Shown here: positions 24,373 to 33,348 of the stretch, piece after piece
Layout of the letters: each line of letters starts with the position of its first letter
Numbering within the stretch: position 1 is the stretch's first letter
Assembly: GCA_050302175.1 (NCBI GenBank)
Contig: JBNLAN010000008.1
Span: 1 to 64,000 of the forward strand
Length of the DNA stretch: 64,000 bases
DNA from: JBNLAN01 sp050302175
GTDB taxonomy: Bacteria > Pseudomonadota > Zetaproteobacteria > Mariprofundales > Mariprofundaceae
Direction: 5' to 3'
Translations under genes and position numbers: made by a program
The notes under the pieces: generated by a model
The model's input: the letters and a program-made list of their open reading frames with translations, nothing else
Told to the model about the DNA's origin: nothing
The model's database searches: none

Positions 24373-26169
24373 TCAATCACTCGAAGGCGGCACCACCGAT
24401 TCGGAGACGCAGACTCGATTCCGGCCCTGCTCTTTGGCCGCATAGAGCGCCATATCGGCACGCTTCATCATCTCGGCAAGTGTCTCCTTTTGCTGATGCA
24501 GGGCTACCCCGGCACTGATGGTCACCTTGAACTCATTCTCGCCGGCACTGAATTGCAACGCCTCAATCTCACGCCGGATTCGATCGGCCGCTTTCATAGC
24601 CTCCTCCATTTTGGAGGTTAAAATGAAAAGCGCGAACTCCTCACCACCAAAACGGGCCGGCACATCAATGTCACGCGAATGTTGCATAATTAACTGACCG
24701 GCCTTGCGTAACACCATGTCACCGGTCTGATGGCCGTAGGAGTCGTTGATATGCTTGAAGTGATCGATATCGAACATAATCAGCGCCAGACCGCGCTCAG
24801 AGTCGCGTTCATGTACGCTGATCATTCGACCGACGGCATCGTTCATATAAAAGCGTGAAAAGAGACCGGTAAGCGGATCGTGAATTGAGCGCTCATAGAT
24901 ACGGTTTCGATCAAATTCCAGGCCGCGGTACATGTCCTCGCGCTCGACAGCCACCGCCAATGGTGCACTGATCCGTCCCAGCACCTCATTCATCTCTTCA
25001 CTGATCTGCGTGTCCTGTTCAAGCCGGAACAGCGCCACCGCCCGCAGACCCGACTCCTTGGTGACAGGTAGGGGAATCGCCAACCCTACCGAACCATCCT
25101 TGTCGCAAATCACCTTGTCATAATTACTGCCACGACTGATAACACCGGCTTCGCTCTCACGATTCATGACCGGCCGCAAATAGACCGGAACCTCGTTCGC
25201 CTCTCCGTGATAGCGATTCTTCGGCGAAAAATGCAATACGGTTCCATCCGCCTCAATAACCGCAAACTCCAGCGAACTTGTCGGCAACACCTCACGGGCA
25301 GCAGCAAAAAAATGCTCGACCACCTCACGAAATTCGCGGTAGGAGATCAAGGTCTGGGTCGCCTCGCGCAGAAATTGATTGAGCCGCATCAAGCGGGCGA
25401 TATCGGAATCATGCTGAGCCATCAGATACAGGCCACACTGTAATGTCTTCAGCTTGTTGATCATGAACGACACCAGTTCGCCGGGAATAATCGAGCCATG
25501 CTGTGGTGCAATGGCTTTGATCGGGTACTTCTCCAGCGTCAGCATGCCGCTCAAAAGAATATCCTGACTCGGCATGTAGTGCTCATGAAATGGCCGAAGA
25601 TTCTCAAAGTATGACTCGCCTTTGGCGAACAGTGTCCACTCTTCGGTAAAGCCGCCAAAAATATCGCTGGAAAAGAGGATACCGCTTTGATGATCAAAGG
25701 TGCAGAAAGCGCCAGGGAAATGCATATAAGGGGTAAAGATGAACTCAAGTGTGCGATCTTGCAGCTCCAGTTTCCACTCGTGCTCCTCGACCTGCCAGAA
25801 CGGAATTTTCAGTCCATAATGCTTGAGCAGCGCCGCCGCCCGCCAGTGGGTAACCAGCAAAACGTCATCGCGTTTGATCATACCATCGATATCGCTCATG
25901 GCGGCCGTGATGTCCGGATCCTGATGATGGCAGACAAAGTAGCGAATATTTTGGAAGGGAATGACCTCTTCGATTTTACGCAGGGTATGCGGAAAAGTGA
26001 GTGAGGAACCGGGGTCGACCAGCACAGACTGGTCGCCATTTTCGATCAGGTAAGCGTGGCATTGAAACACATCATCCGGCAAATAGTGGCCCACCCACCA
26101 TACCCGCTCGGCAATCTGAATCGCATGGTCAGTATTGACCACCTGCGCATTATTGGTCACGACACTCAT
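24373..26169 (-). CDS. Diguanylate cyclase with di-iron metallo-beta-lactamase-fold (ODP/flavodiiron-like) sensor domain
   Basis: A 598-residue protein. Residues 15-260 are a metallo-beta-lactamase-fold domain of the flavodiiron (ODP) type; ligands line up as His82, Asp84, Asp86 (HQDPD), His150 (YMHFPGAF), Asp169 (SSDIFGGF) and His224 (PQHGSI), matching H-x-E-x-D...H...D...H of flavodiiron proteins. Residues about 265-420 look GAF-like. The GGDEF domain has GGEEF at 508-512 with an intact I-site RxxD. No FMN (flavodoxin) domain is present, so it should sense rather than reduce oxygen or NO. GGAGGAGGGCCT precedes the ATG. Confidence 0.9.
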   Translation of the reverse strand: MSVVTNNAQVVNTDHAIQIAERVWWVGHYLPDDVFQCHAYLIENGDQSVLVDPGSSLTFPHTLRKIEEVIPFQNIRYFVCHHQDPDITAAMSDIDGMIKRDDVLLVTHWRAAALLKHYGLKIPFWQVEEHEWKLELQDRTLEFIFTPYMHFPGAFCTFDHQSGILFSSDIFGGFTEEWTLFAKGESYFENLRPFHEHYMPSQDILLSGMLTLEKYPIKAIAPQHGSIIPGELVSFMINKLKTLQCGLYLMAQHDSDIARLMRLNQFLREATQTLISYREFREVVEHFFAAAREVLPTSSLEFAVIEADGTVLHFSPKNRYHGEANEVPVYLRPVMNRESEAGVISRGSNYDKVICDKDGSVGLAIPLPVTKESGLRAVALFRLEQDTQISEEMNEVLGRISAPLAVAVEREDMYRGLEFDRNRIYERSIHDPLTGLFSRFYMNDAVGRMISVHERDSERGLALIMFDIDHFKHINDSYGHQTGDMVLRKAGQLIMQHSRDIDVPARFGGEEFALFILTSKMEEAMKAADRIRREIEALQFSAGENEFKVTISAGVALHQQKETLAEMMKRADMALYAAKEQGRNRVCVSESVVPPSSD

Positions 26170-26183
26170 AGGCCCTCCTCCAT

Positions 26184-26200
26184 AACCGGATACTCCGGTT
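26184..26200 (-). other. Stem-loop in the leader of the diguanylate cyclase gene
   Basis: Arms AACCGGA and TCCGGTT around three bases, 15 bases upstream of the cyclase ATG and just ahead of its ribosome site. It could be a weak terminator for the CysZ-like gene or a leader structure. No riboswitch family is recognised. Confidence 0.3.
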
Positions 26201-26233
26201 CAGGCGCTACTCGCTAGCATAGCCTATCGGATG

Positions 26234-26941
26234 TCATTTGGCCGTCTTTGGAGCTCCCTGTTGAGTCGATGCAACCACTGCCGCCGGCAATACAAGTAGA
26301 TTCAGCCCCGGCACCACCAGCATCAGCATTGCAAACCCGCCGAAGCCAAACCAGTAGAACGGGCGCTCGGCAAGCCATGCCTTTCGCGCCGCGAAATTCA
26401 TATCGTGACGGCTAGCCGTGGTATCGATCAGTTCGAAATTAAGAAAACGGATACCGGCATAGCCCCAGATCGCAGTCGCCAGCGGCGGCAGCCAGATGAA
26501 CAGCAGTGCGATGACTCCCCATCCCAGCAATCCCAGCAATGGGCGCACCGAATTGGAAAGCGCGTGCAGGCTTTGCACAACCCACGATGCACTTGAAACC
26601 TGCGCCTCTTTTCCGGAAAGTCGTTCGGTGCGAGTTGCCAACTCATCCAACCATGGCGCTACCGCAGCCGAAGCCAGCACCGAAAAACTGACCGCGCCGG
26701 TCACCAGCGCCAGCGCAGATGCCACCAGCCACGCCAGATAACCAACAAACTGCCAGTACCATTCGCTCCCCTCGGGAATCCACATCGCGGCCAGATACTG
26801 CGCCAGAAAAAACACCCCCCCAGCGAGTAACAGTAGTAAGACCAGCAGTAACCCCAACATGCGCCAGAGCACAGCGCGCAAAGCTGCTTCTGCGAGCAGA
26901 AGTTTCAGGCCGGACAGTAGATTCAGTATACCCTCATGCAT
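26234..26941 (-). CDS. EI24/CysZ-like integral membrane protein
   Basis: A 235-residue membrane protein with about four hydrophobic segments (GLLLVLLLLLAGGVFFLA; VASALALVTGAVSFSVLAS; LLGWGVIALLFIWLPPLA; FGGFAMLMLVVPGLNLLVLP). The N-terminus (GILNLLSGLKLLL), the FELIDTTASRHDM block and the late G-L-N-L-L motif match EI24/CysZ-type proteins; CysZ is a sulfate permease in E. coli, but many relatives have unknown cargo. I start at ATG 26941, after GGGAGAGATCG; it overlaps the DUF2007-like gene by eight bases. Confidence 0.72.
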   Translation of the reverse strand: MHEGILNLLSGLKLLLAEAALRAVLWRMLGLLLVLLLLLAGGVFFLAQYLAAMWIPEGSEWYWQFVGYLAWLVASALALVTGAVSFSVLASAAVAPWLDELATRTERLSGKEAQVSSASWVVQSLHALSNSVRPLLGLLGWGVIALLFIWLPPLATAIWGYAGIRFLNFELIDTTASRHDMNFAARKAWLAERPFYWFGFGGFAMLMLVVPGLNLLVLPAAVVASTQQGAPKTAK

Positions 26942-27155
26942 CGATCTCTCCCGGAATCTCCAGATCAGCGAGCACCAGATTCGCTGCGGAGAGGTCTTCT
27001 TCCGCCACCATGACACGTGCATCCATCACCACCGGTAATGGCATCAAGCCATTCATACCAGCATTATCGATGCGGAAACCGATTCCACGCTCGGAAAGCG
27101 CATCGGAAAGCACCTGCAACAGCACCTGATCGGAAATCCTTGCCAACAGTTTCAT
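26934..27155 (-). CDS. DUF2007-like small signal-transducing-type protein
   Basis: A 73-residue protein: KLLARISDQVLLQVLSDALS, then RGIGFRIDN, VVMDARVMVAEEDLSAANLV. This is the alpha-beta pattern of DUF2007 proteins (short, often encoded upstream of membrane-protein genes), which resemble a regulatory domain. The stop overlaps the CysZ-like start by eight bases. It diverges from tldD. Function unknown. Confidence 0.6.
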   Translation of the reverse strand: MKLLARISDQVLLQVLSDALSERGIGFRIDNAGMNGLMPLPVVMDARVMVAEEDLSAANLVLADLEIPGEIDA

Positions 27156-27215
27156 ACGCCAAGCATAAGTGAGACACGCCTTGACACAAGAGCGGGAGCA
27201 TGAACAGTTGCCGCC

Positions 27216-28622
27216 ATGAGCTTACCGATCGAAACCTCCACCCTTGAGCATATGATGAACCGCATGGTTCCCGCCGATGCGGACGATGCAGATCTCTACC
27301 TACAACATTTCGAGTCAGAATCCGTGGCGCTGGAGGAGGGGCGCGTGAAACACGTCTCCGCCTCCACCCGCCAGGGTATCGGCGCCCGTGTTATCAAGGG
27401 TGAAATGGGAGGGTACGCCTTCACCGACCGGTTCGAAACCGAGGCGCTGATGGAGACCGCCCGCGCCGCCCGCTTCATCGCCGAAGACCGTAATGAGCGG
27501 AATCCTATCGCCGTGCGTCCATACTCGCCCGACCGGCAACTCTATCGCCCGGAAAGCCCGATGCTCGGTGCAGGCATGCCTCTGCGCAAATCGCTACTGG
27601 AGCGCATGGATCGGCTTGCCCGCAATCTCGATCCGCGCGTGGTACAGGTATTTGCCAATATCACTTCCAGTTTTTCGAACGTCCATATCGTGCGCCTCGA
27701 TGGCTCGCACTTGCACGATGCAAGGCCGCTGGTGCGTCTGAACATCTCGGTGGTAGTCGAACAAAACGGTCGCCGTGAGACAGGCTCCGCAGGCGGTGGT
27801 GGCCGCTTCGGGCTGGAGCGCCTGATCGATGGCGATGAAGCCAACAAACTAACCCGCGAAGCGGTGCGGCTGGCGCTACTGAATCTCGATGCTATCGCCG
27901 CACCTGCCGGCTCCATGCCGGTGGTGCTCGGCCCCGGCTGGCCGGGTGTATTGCTGCACGAGGCGGTAGGCCACGGGCTCGAAGGCGATTTCAACCGCAA
28001 AGGCTCCTCCACTTTTGCCGGACGTATCGGGCAACAGGTAGCGGCCAAAGGTGTCACCGTGGTGGACGATGGCACCATCCCTGAGCGGCGCGGCTCACTC
28101 AATTTCGACGATGAGGGGACACCTACGGCCCGCAATATCCTGATCGAGGATGGTATCCTCACCGGTTATCTGCAGGATCGGCAGAACGCGCGCCTGATGG
28201 GTGTGGAACCGACCGGCAACGGCCGCCGCGAATCCTACGCACACCCGGTGCTGCCGCGTATGACCAACACCTTCATGCTGACGGGAAGCCACGCCCCCGA
28301 TGAAATCATCGGCTCGCTGAAAAAAGGACTGTATGCCGTCAATTTCGGTGGCGGACAGGTGGACATCACCTCCGGCAAGTTCGTCTTCACCACCTCCGAG
28401 GCCTATCTGGTGGAGAATGGAAAAATCAAGGCCCCAGTGAAAGGCGCTACCCTGATCGGCAACGGCCCGGACACCATGCACAAAATCTCGATGATCGGGA
28501 ACGATCTTGCACTCGATCCGGGTGTCGGCACCTGCGGCAAAGATGGGCAATCGGTACCGGTGGGCGTAGGGCTTCCGAGTCTAAAGATCGACGACATGAT
28601 TGTCGGAGGTACCGAGTCATGA
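27216..28622 (+). CDS. tldD: Metalloprotease TldD
   Basis: A 468-residue TldD subunit. The zinc site HEAVGHGLEGD is intact, with His248, Glu249 and His253 of HEXXXH. Conserved blocks include STRQGIGARVIKG, SSTFAGRIGQQVAAKG and RRESYAHPVLPRMTNT. With PmbA (TldE), encoded next, it forms a heterodimeric protease that trims unstructured peptides such as microcin B17 or CcdA in E. coli. The ATG at 27216 is weakly preceded by GGGAG. The stop overlaps the pmbA start by ATGA, as befits two subunits of one complex. Confidence 0.95.
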   Translation: MSLPIETSTLEHMMNRMVPADADDADLYLQHFESESVALEEGRVKHVSASTRQGIGARVIKGEMGGYAFTDRFETEALMETARAARFIAEDRNERNPIAVRPYSPDRQLYRPESPMLGAGMPLRKSLLERMDRLARNLDPRVVQVFANITSSFSNVHIVRLDGSHLHDARPLVRLNISVVVEQNGRRETGSAGGGGRFGLERLIDGDEANKLTREAVRLALLNLDAIAAPAGSMPVVLGPGWPGVLLHEAVGHGLEGDFNRKGSSTFAGRIGQQVAAKGVTVVDDGTIPERRGSLNFDDEGTPTARNILIEDGILTGYLQDRQNARLMGVEPTGNGRRESYAHPVLPRMTNTFMLTGSHAPDEIIGSLKKGLYAVNFGGGQVDITSGKFVFTTSEAYLVENGKIKAPVKGATLIGNGPDTMHKISMIGNDLALDPGVGTCGKDGQSVPVGVGLPSLKIDDMIVGGTES

Positions 28623-29983
28623 AGATGCAGGAAATCAGCCACCATCTTGTCGAGCTGGCCGTCAAGCAGGGAGCGGTGGATGCCGATGCATTGGCTGTAG
28701 GCGGCATGAGCGAATCGATCACGGTACGTCACGGTAAGCTTGAATCGATCGAGCGCGAAGACTCTTGCGGCATCGGCCTGCGTGCTTTTGTTGAGACAAA
28801 ACACGGACTGTCGTTCGCCTCCACCTCCACCTCCGACCTATCTGCAGAAGGTCAGCAAAAACTGGTTCAGCAGGTGCTGGCTATGGCCGCTATCTCCGAA
28901 GCTGACCCTGATGCGATGCCGCCGAAAGGCGCGCTACATCCGAGCGAAGAGGAACTTGCTGCGTGGGCTAAGAGCCACCCGCTGCACGCCAGTTGGACCC
29001 ATGTCGAGGCCAAACAGGCGGCCCTCGAATGCGAAGCCACTGCACTGGACTATTCGAAAGAGATCAGTAACAGCGAAGGCGCTACCGCCGGCTTCGGCCA
29101 CTCGCTGGTAGCCTATGCCAGCGCCGATGGCTTCTGCGGCACCTATGAGCGCGGCTCGATGGGCCTCTCCGTTTCGGTGATCGCAGGCGTAGGCGCTGCG
29201 ATGCAGCGCGATTACGCCTACTCGCGTGCCGCAGGTCTCGATGGCATACGCCCGGCAACCGAGGTAGGGGAAGAGGCGGCGCGTCGTGCCACAAGTCGTC
29301 TGAACCCAACCGGCATCAAGAGCCGCACCGCGACTGTTATCTTTGAACCTCGCGTCGCCATCTCGTTGATCGGCCACCTCACTAGCGCCATCAATGGTCG
29401 TTCGGTACTACAGAAAAGATCATTCCTGGCCGAGGCGGCAGGCGAACGAATCTTCCCGGAGTGGATACAGATCGTGGAGGACCCCGACCACGCAAAAGGG
29501 CTCGGCAACCGATTGTTTGACGGCGAAGGTACCCGCTGCGGCAAACGCAACATCATTGAAAACGGCATCCTCTCCGGCTTTCTCGCCGACCGCTATGCCG
29601 CCAAGCGGCTCGGCATCGCTCCGACCGGCAATGCCAGTCGGGGGCTAACAGGCGACATCTCCATCGGCACCTCCAATGTGATCCTGCAACCGGGAGCATT
29701 GTCGCAACCGGAACTGCTCAAAGAGATCGGCAACGGCGTGCTTATCACCGAATTGATGGGCTTCGGGGTGAATGGTGTCACCGGCGACTACTCGCGCGGT
29801 GCGGCAGGTTTCCTGATCGAGAATGGTGAGATCGTGCGCCCCGTTGCCGAGATCACCACTGCAGGCAACCTGAAAAAGATGTTTGCAGACATCGCAGCCA
29901 TCGGCAACGACCTCACCTGGTTCGGCTCAACTGCCGTACCCAGCATTGCCATTGGGGACATGACCATCGCCGGCCAGGATTAA
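28619..29983 (+). CDS. pmbA: TldE/PmbA protease partner subunit
   Basis: A 454-residue PmbA/TldE protein. It shows the family blocks [57 protein letters not shown] and [20 protein letters not shown]. No HEXXXH is present, as expected for the non-catalytic partner. It starts within the tldD stop (ATGA) with no gap, so expression is coupled. It is followed by a kinase gene 62 bases on. Confidence 0.95.
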   Translation: MKMQEISHHLVELAVKQGAVDADALAVGGMSESITVRHGKLESIEREDSCGIGLRAFVETKHGLSFASTSTSDLSAEGQQKLVQQVLAMAAISEADPDAMPPKGALHPSEEELAAWAKSHPLHASWTHVEAKQAALECEATALDYSKEISNSEGATAGFGHSLVAYASADGFCGTYERGSMGLSVSVIAGVGAAMQRDYAYSRAAGLDGIRPATEVGEEAARRATSRLNPTGIKSRTATVIFEPRVAISLIGHLTSAINGRSVLQKRSFLAEAAGERIFPEWIQIVEDPDHAKGLGNRLFDGEGTRCGKRNIIENGILSGFLADRYAAKRLGIAPTGNASRGLTGDISIGTSNVILQPGALSQPELLKEIGNGVLITELMGFGVNGVTGDYSRGAAGFLIENGEIVRPVAEITTAGNLKKMFADIAAIGNDLTWFGSTAVPSIAIGDMTIAGQD

Positions 29984-30045
29984 GCCGATACAAACTACTT
30001 TCCCGAAGCTATAATTTGGCTCGAAACAAGAGGGAGCCACCAAAA

Positions 30046-31029
30046 ATGAGTTACGATGTTTACGGCATTGGCAATGCCATCATGGATTTGCAACTACACG
30101 CCAGCGATGACTTTTTAAAAGAGATTCATGCCGAAAAAGGCATTATGACGCTGGTGGATGAGGAGCGGCAGAGACTGGTACTGGATGCGCTGATCAAGCA
30201 TCCGATCAACCAGTGCTCGGGCGGCTCGGCCTGCAACACTATTGTCGGCATCGCTGACTTTGGCGGCACGGCAGCCTATGCAGGTAAAGTTGGCAGCGAC
30301 AATTTCGGCGAACAATACCTGCACGAACTGCGTGATATGGGTATCGCCATCGAGGTTCCGAAAACCCATGGCACTACCGGCACCTGTGTGGTGCTGATTA
30401 CCCCGGATGCGCAACGCACCATGCTAACTCACCTTGGCGCCTCCGTTACCCTGTCGCCAGACGATGTCGTCGAGTCGGAAATCGCCAAGGCCAAATATAT
30501 CTATGTCGAGGGCTACCTTTTCACCGGCGACACAACCAAAGCCGCGGCACTGAAGGCAATCGAACTGGCCAAGAAAAACAATGTGAAAGTAGCATTGACT
30601 GTCTCCGATCCTTTCCTGATCGGCCTGTGCCGGGATGAGTTCTGGAACCTGATCGAAGGCCCGGTCGACCTGCTATTTTGCAACCTCGAAGAGGCCCGCG
30701 CACTCACGTGCATGGAAGATGCGGTGGACTGCGCACGCGAAATTCACAAACACTGCGATAATGTCGCCCTCACGCTCGGAAAGGATGGCTCCATCATCAT
30801 GCACGAGGATCAAGTTATCCCGATCGAAGGCGTCAGCGTGCAGGCGGTCGATACCACCGGCGCTGGCGATATGTATGCCGCGGGCGTGCTCTATGGCATC
30901 ACCAACGGCCTCTCCTGGAAACAGGCAGGGCATCTGGGAAGCCATGCAGCCGGACGCATTGTCAGCCAGCTTGGCGCCAGAATCGGCCATAAATTTACCG
31001 ATGAAGAGATCGCCTCGCTTTTGGCGTAA
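30046..31029 (+). CDS. PfkB-family kinase (adenosine kinase-like)
   Basis: A 327-residue ribokinase-fold kinase. The N-terminus has [12 protein letters not shown] and the first signature [18 protein letters not shown]; the second PfkB signature is [18 protein letters not shown], with the catalytic Asp in DTTGAGD. The phosphate-binding anion hole is complete. The lid-region block [17 protein letters not shown] is like adenosine kinases of bacteria. AGAGGGAGCC precedes ATG 30046. The substrate is probably adenosine or another nucleoside or sugar. The next gene overlaps its end by 29 bases. Confidence 0.85.
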   Translation: MSYDVYGIGNAIMDLQLHASDDFLKEIHAEKGIMTLVDEERQRLVLDALIKHPINQCSGGSACNTIVGIADFGGTAAYAGKVGSDNFGEQYLHELRDMGIAIEVPKTHGTTGTCVVLITPDAQRTMLTHLGASVTLSPDDVVESEIAKAKYIYVEGYLFTGDTTKAAALKAIELAKKNNVKVALTVSDPFLIGLCRDEFWNLIEGPVDLLFCNLEEARALTCMEDAVDCAREIHKHCDNVALTLGKDGSIIMHEDQVIPIEGVSVQAVDTTGAGDMYAAGVLYGITNGLSWKQAGHLGSHAAGRIVSQLGARIGHKFTDEEIASLLA

Positions 31030-31660
31030 GCGCACAGCGGGCCAGCTGCCGCCCGCCATCACTTCATCGGCACGCTTCCGGCTTGGCCTGCTTCTCGCAT
31101 TCTGCCTGTTGTTTCCCGCCACAATCTTTGCCGAAACTTTCACGGAAAAACTGGTTGCCGCCGCACTTGAGCGCACCGAACATTTCGTTATCTACAACGG
31201 CAGCTATCGTAAAATCGCCTACCCAATGGGCGATGTGCCGGAGCACTTCGGCGTATGCACCGATGTGGTGATCCGCTCTTACCGGGCACTGGGAATCGAC
31301 CTGCAACAACTGGTACATGAGGATATGCGTACCCATTTCGATCTCTACCCGAAAAACTGGGGAATGCAGAAGCCGGACAGCAACATCGATCATCGCCGCG
31401 TTCCCAACCTGCAACGTTTCTTCAGTCGCCACGGCAGAAAACTACCGATATCGCAACATGCCGAAGATTACAAACCCGGCGACCTGGTCACCTGGGTCGT
31501 AGGTGGTAGCCGGCCTCACATCGGTATCGTCACCGATAAACACAAGCCTGGCTCAAAGCGGCCGATGATTGTGCACAATATTGGTTGGGGTCCAAAACTG
31601 GATGATATGCTTTTTGACTATCCGATCACCGGCCATTACCGCTATATACCGAAGCTATAG
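31001..31660 (+). CDS. DUF1287 periplasmic protein
   Basis: A 219-residue protein with a long N-terminus and a hydrophobic signal segment ([20 protein letters not shown]). The mature part carries [20 protein letters not shown] followed by [13 protein letters not shown] and [20 protein letters not shown], a DUF1287 pattern: an NlpC/P60-like fold with candidate Cys and His catalytic residues. It may act as a cell-wall amidase-like enzyme; the activity is not proven. The start at 31001 overlaps the kinase gene by 29 bases. It is convergent with the receiver gene. Confidence 0.75.
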   Translation: MKRSPRFWRKRTAGQLPPAITSSARFRLGLLLAFCLLFPATIFAETFTEKLVAAALERTEHFVIYNGSYRKIAYPMGDVPEHFGVCTDVVIRSYRALGIDLQQLVHEDMRTHFDLYPKNWGMQKPDSNIDHRRVPNLQRFFSRHGRKLPISQHAEDYKPGDLVTWVVGGSRPHIGIVTDKHKPGSKRPMIVHNIGWGPKLDDMLFDYPITGHYRYIPKL

Positions 31661-31687
31661 GCCATCCATCGCCTCGGCCTGCACTAT

Positions 31688-32053
31688 TTATTTCAGCGTA
31701 ACTCCTAACCTGGCAAAGGCATCCTTTAATTTTGGGAAATCTATAGGCTTATCCAGCACTACCGCACCATATGCTGCCGCTGCTTCAATATCGCAGGCAT
31801 CGGCATAGCCTGTCATCACCACAATCGGAAGCTCAGTATGTACCTCACGTACCCGCCGAATCAACTCAAGACCGTCCAGCACCGGCATACACAAATCAGT
31901 GAGCAGTAATTCAATCTTTCCCTTCGACACACTGAATATTTCCCAGCCACGTTTGCCATTCTCGGCAACCACCACCTCATGACCATGATCGGCCAAGTAT
32001 TCGCAATAACTATTGCGAATTTGGCTATTGTCATCCACAAGCAAAATATTCAC
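31688..32053 (-). CDS. Single-domain response regulator receiver
   Basis: A 121-residue CheY-like receiver. The N-terminal NILLVDDNSQIRNS holds the acidic pair; phospho-acceptor in IELLLTDLCMPVLDGLEL (Asp of TDLCMP); conserved Thr in VVMTGYADA; Lys in LDKPIDF. No output domain is present. The start is GTG at 32053, preceded by GGGAGGTCGATGC; an ATG reading would need 14 non-family residues more. It diverges from a LuxR-type regulator gene and may be phosphorylated by an unlinked kinase. Confidence 0.9.
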   Translation of the reverse strand: MNILLVDDNSQIRNSYCEYLADHGHEVVVAENGKRGWEIFSVSKGKIELLLTDLCMPVLDGLELIRRVREVHTELPIVVMTGYADACDIEAAAAYGAVVLDKPIDFPKLKDAFARLGVTLK

Positions 32054-32107
32054 GCATCGACCTCCCGAAATTTCGAGCCTGCGAACACTAGGCAAAGAAA
32101 TTGCTTA

Positions 32108-32131
32108 TTCACCCCCCATATGAGGGGTGAA
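32108..32131. promoter_or_regulatory. Inverted repeat in receiver/LuxR divergent region
   Basis: Perfect 8-base arms TTCACCCC (32108-32115) and GGGGTGAA (32124-32131) separated by eight bases, between the divergent receiver (start 32053) and LuxR-type gene (start 32195). It is an operator candidate for the LuxR-type protein. Confidence 0.4.
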
Positions 32132-32194
32132 ATACCCAATCGACTCCCAACAATAAGGAGGTTCTATCATTATAAGGGAGGAAGGAGAATCATT

Positions 32195-33325
32195 TTGCCC
32201 GAACATCCGACGTTGGAAGCTCTTATCGAATGGACCTACATGCCCAGTATGGATGCATCTGTATGGCCTGCGACCCTAAAGCATCTGGCAACCGAAGTAG
32301 GCAACTGTAGTTTGCAACTCTGCCTGTTGAAACCATCGGGTGATGGTAAAATTCACTGGCGCGCCTTTTCAGGCCCGGAACCTGAACCGCACCATCCTCC
32401 CCGACACATCGGTAACCTGGCACGGAGACTGGAACAGAAGCCTGAATCCTTTTTCGTACAGGATAACGAAAAGCTGCTGCCGCTTGAGCACTTCAATACC
32501 GACGAAGCGCTTGGCCAGCTCCTTCATCCGGATGGGATGGATATCTTTTTTAATGTGGGTGACTTTATCGCTCATTTTAACCTGCGCTGTACCCAGCGGA
32601 ATACGAATCATTATGAGCCTATGACGGCACTCAAAACTCTGCTGCCACATATCCGGCGCTCCCTGCAAATCACGGAGCAAATCACTCAGCTCCAACATCG
32701 CTCGAGCAGTCTTGAAGCCACAATGGATCGCCTGAACTGGGCCATCATCATGGTTGATGAGGCACTGGCCACCACCTATATGAACCGCCGTGCCGAAGAG
32801 ATGCTAAAACACTCGAAGACCCTGCAAATCAACAGCTCTGGTCAACTCAGCACCTTTTCCGCACCTCATTCACAACGACTGAGAAAGCTGCTCGCTGAAG
32901 CAATCTCTTTTAGCGAGCAAGGAACAATGCAGCTTGGCGCCATGTCGGTGCCTTGCATCGCCGACCAGGAGTGCCCTGAAACGCGTTGTAACAAATGCGC
33001 GCCTATCTCGATCATTGCGACGCCTATCAACAATGCATTTCTTCCGATCATGCCCAAAAATACTGTCCGCGCCACCTTGCTGATCGGCTGCCCTGGCTTC
33101 GGTTCAAATATCAATCCGGAACTACTGCAGCTACTATTCGGACTTACTCAAGCCGAAGCTCGCCTGGCAGCTGGTATCGGTGAGGGTATGAGCCTTGAAG
33201 ACTATTGCCGTGAAAATGGCATCCGTATTAGCACCGCCCGCAGTTACCTCAAGCTTATTTTCCAGAAAACAGGTGCCAATCGGCAGTCGGAGCTGGCCAG
33301 CTTGCTTCATAACATACCGATTTAG
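32195..33325 (+). CDS. LuxR-type HTH regulator with PAS-like region
   Basis: A 376-residue protein ending in a LuxR/GerE-type helix-turn-helix: LLFGLTQAEARLAAGIGEGM followed by YCRENGIRISTARSYLKLIF and QKTGANRQSELASLL. The N-terminal 250 residues are of the PAS-like type seen in stand-alone 'HTH LuxR' sensors (MNRRAEEMLKHSKTLQINSS). The Cys-rich CIADQECPETRCNKCAP in the middle could bind metal or a cofactor; it is unusual for such regulators. The TTG at 32195 is preceded by GGAGGAAGGAG. It is convergent with the SulP gene. Confidence 0.82.
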   Translation: MPEHPTLEALIEWTYMPSMDASVWPATLKHLATEVGNCSLQLCLLKPSGDGKIHWRAFSGPEPEPHHPPRHIGNLARRLEQKPESFFVQDNEKLLPLEHFNTDEALGQLLHPDGMDIFFNVGDFIAHFNLRCTQRNTNHYEPMTALKTLLPHIRRSLQITEQITQLQHRSSSLEATMDRLNWAIIMVDEALATTYMNRRAEEMLKHSKTLQINSSGQLSTFSAPHSQRLRKLLAEAISFSEQGTMQLGAMSVPCIADQECPETRCNKCAPISIIATPINNAFLPIMPKNTVRATLLIGCPGFGSNINPELLQLLFGLTQAEARLAAGIGEGMSLEDYCRENGIRISTARSYLKLIFQKTGANRQSELASLLHNIPI

Positions 33326-33348
33326 AAGGTCTCTGGTCAGGCCTCCCT

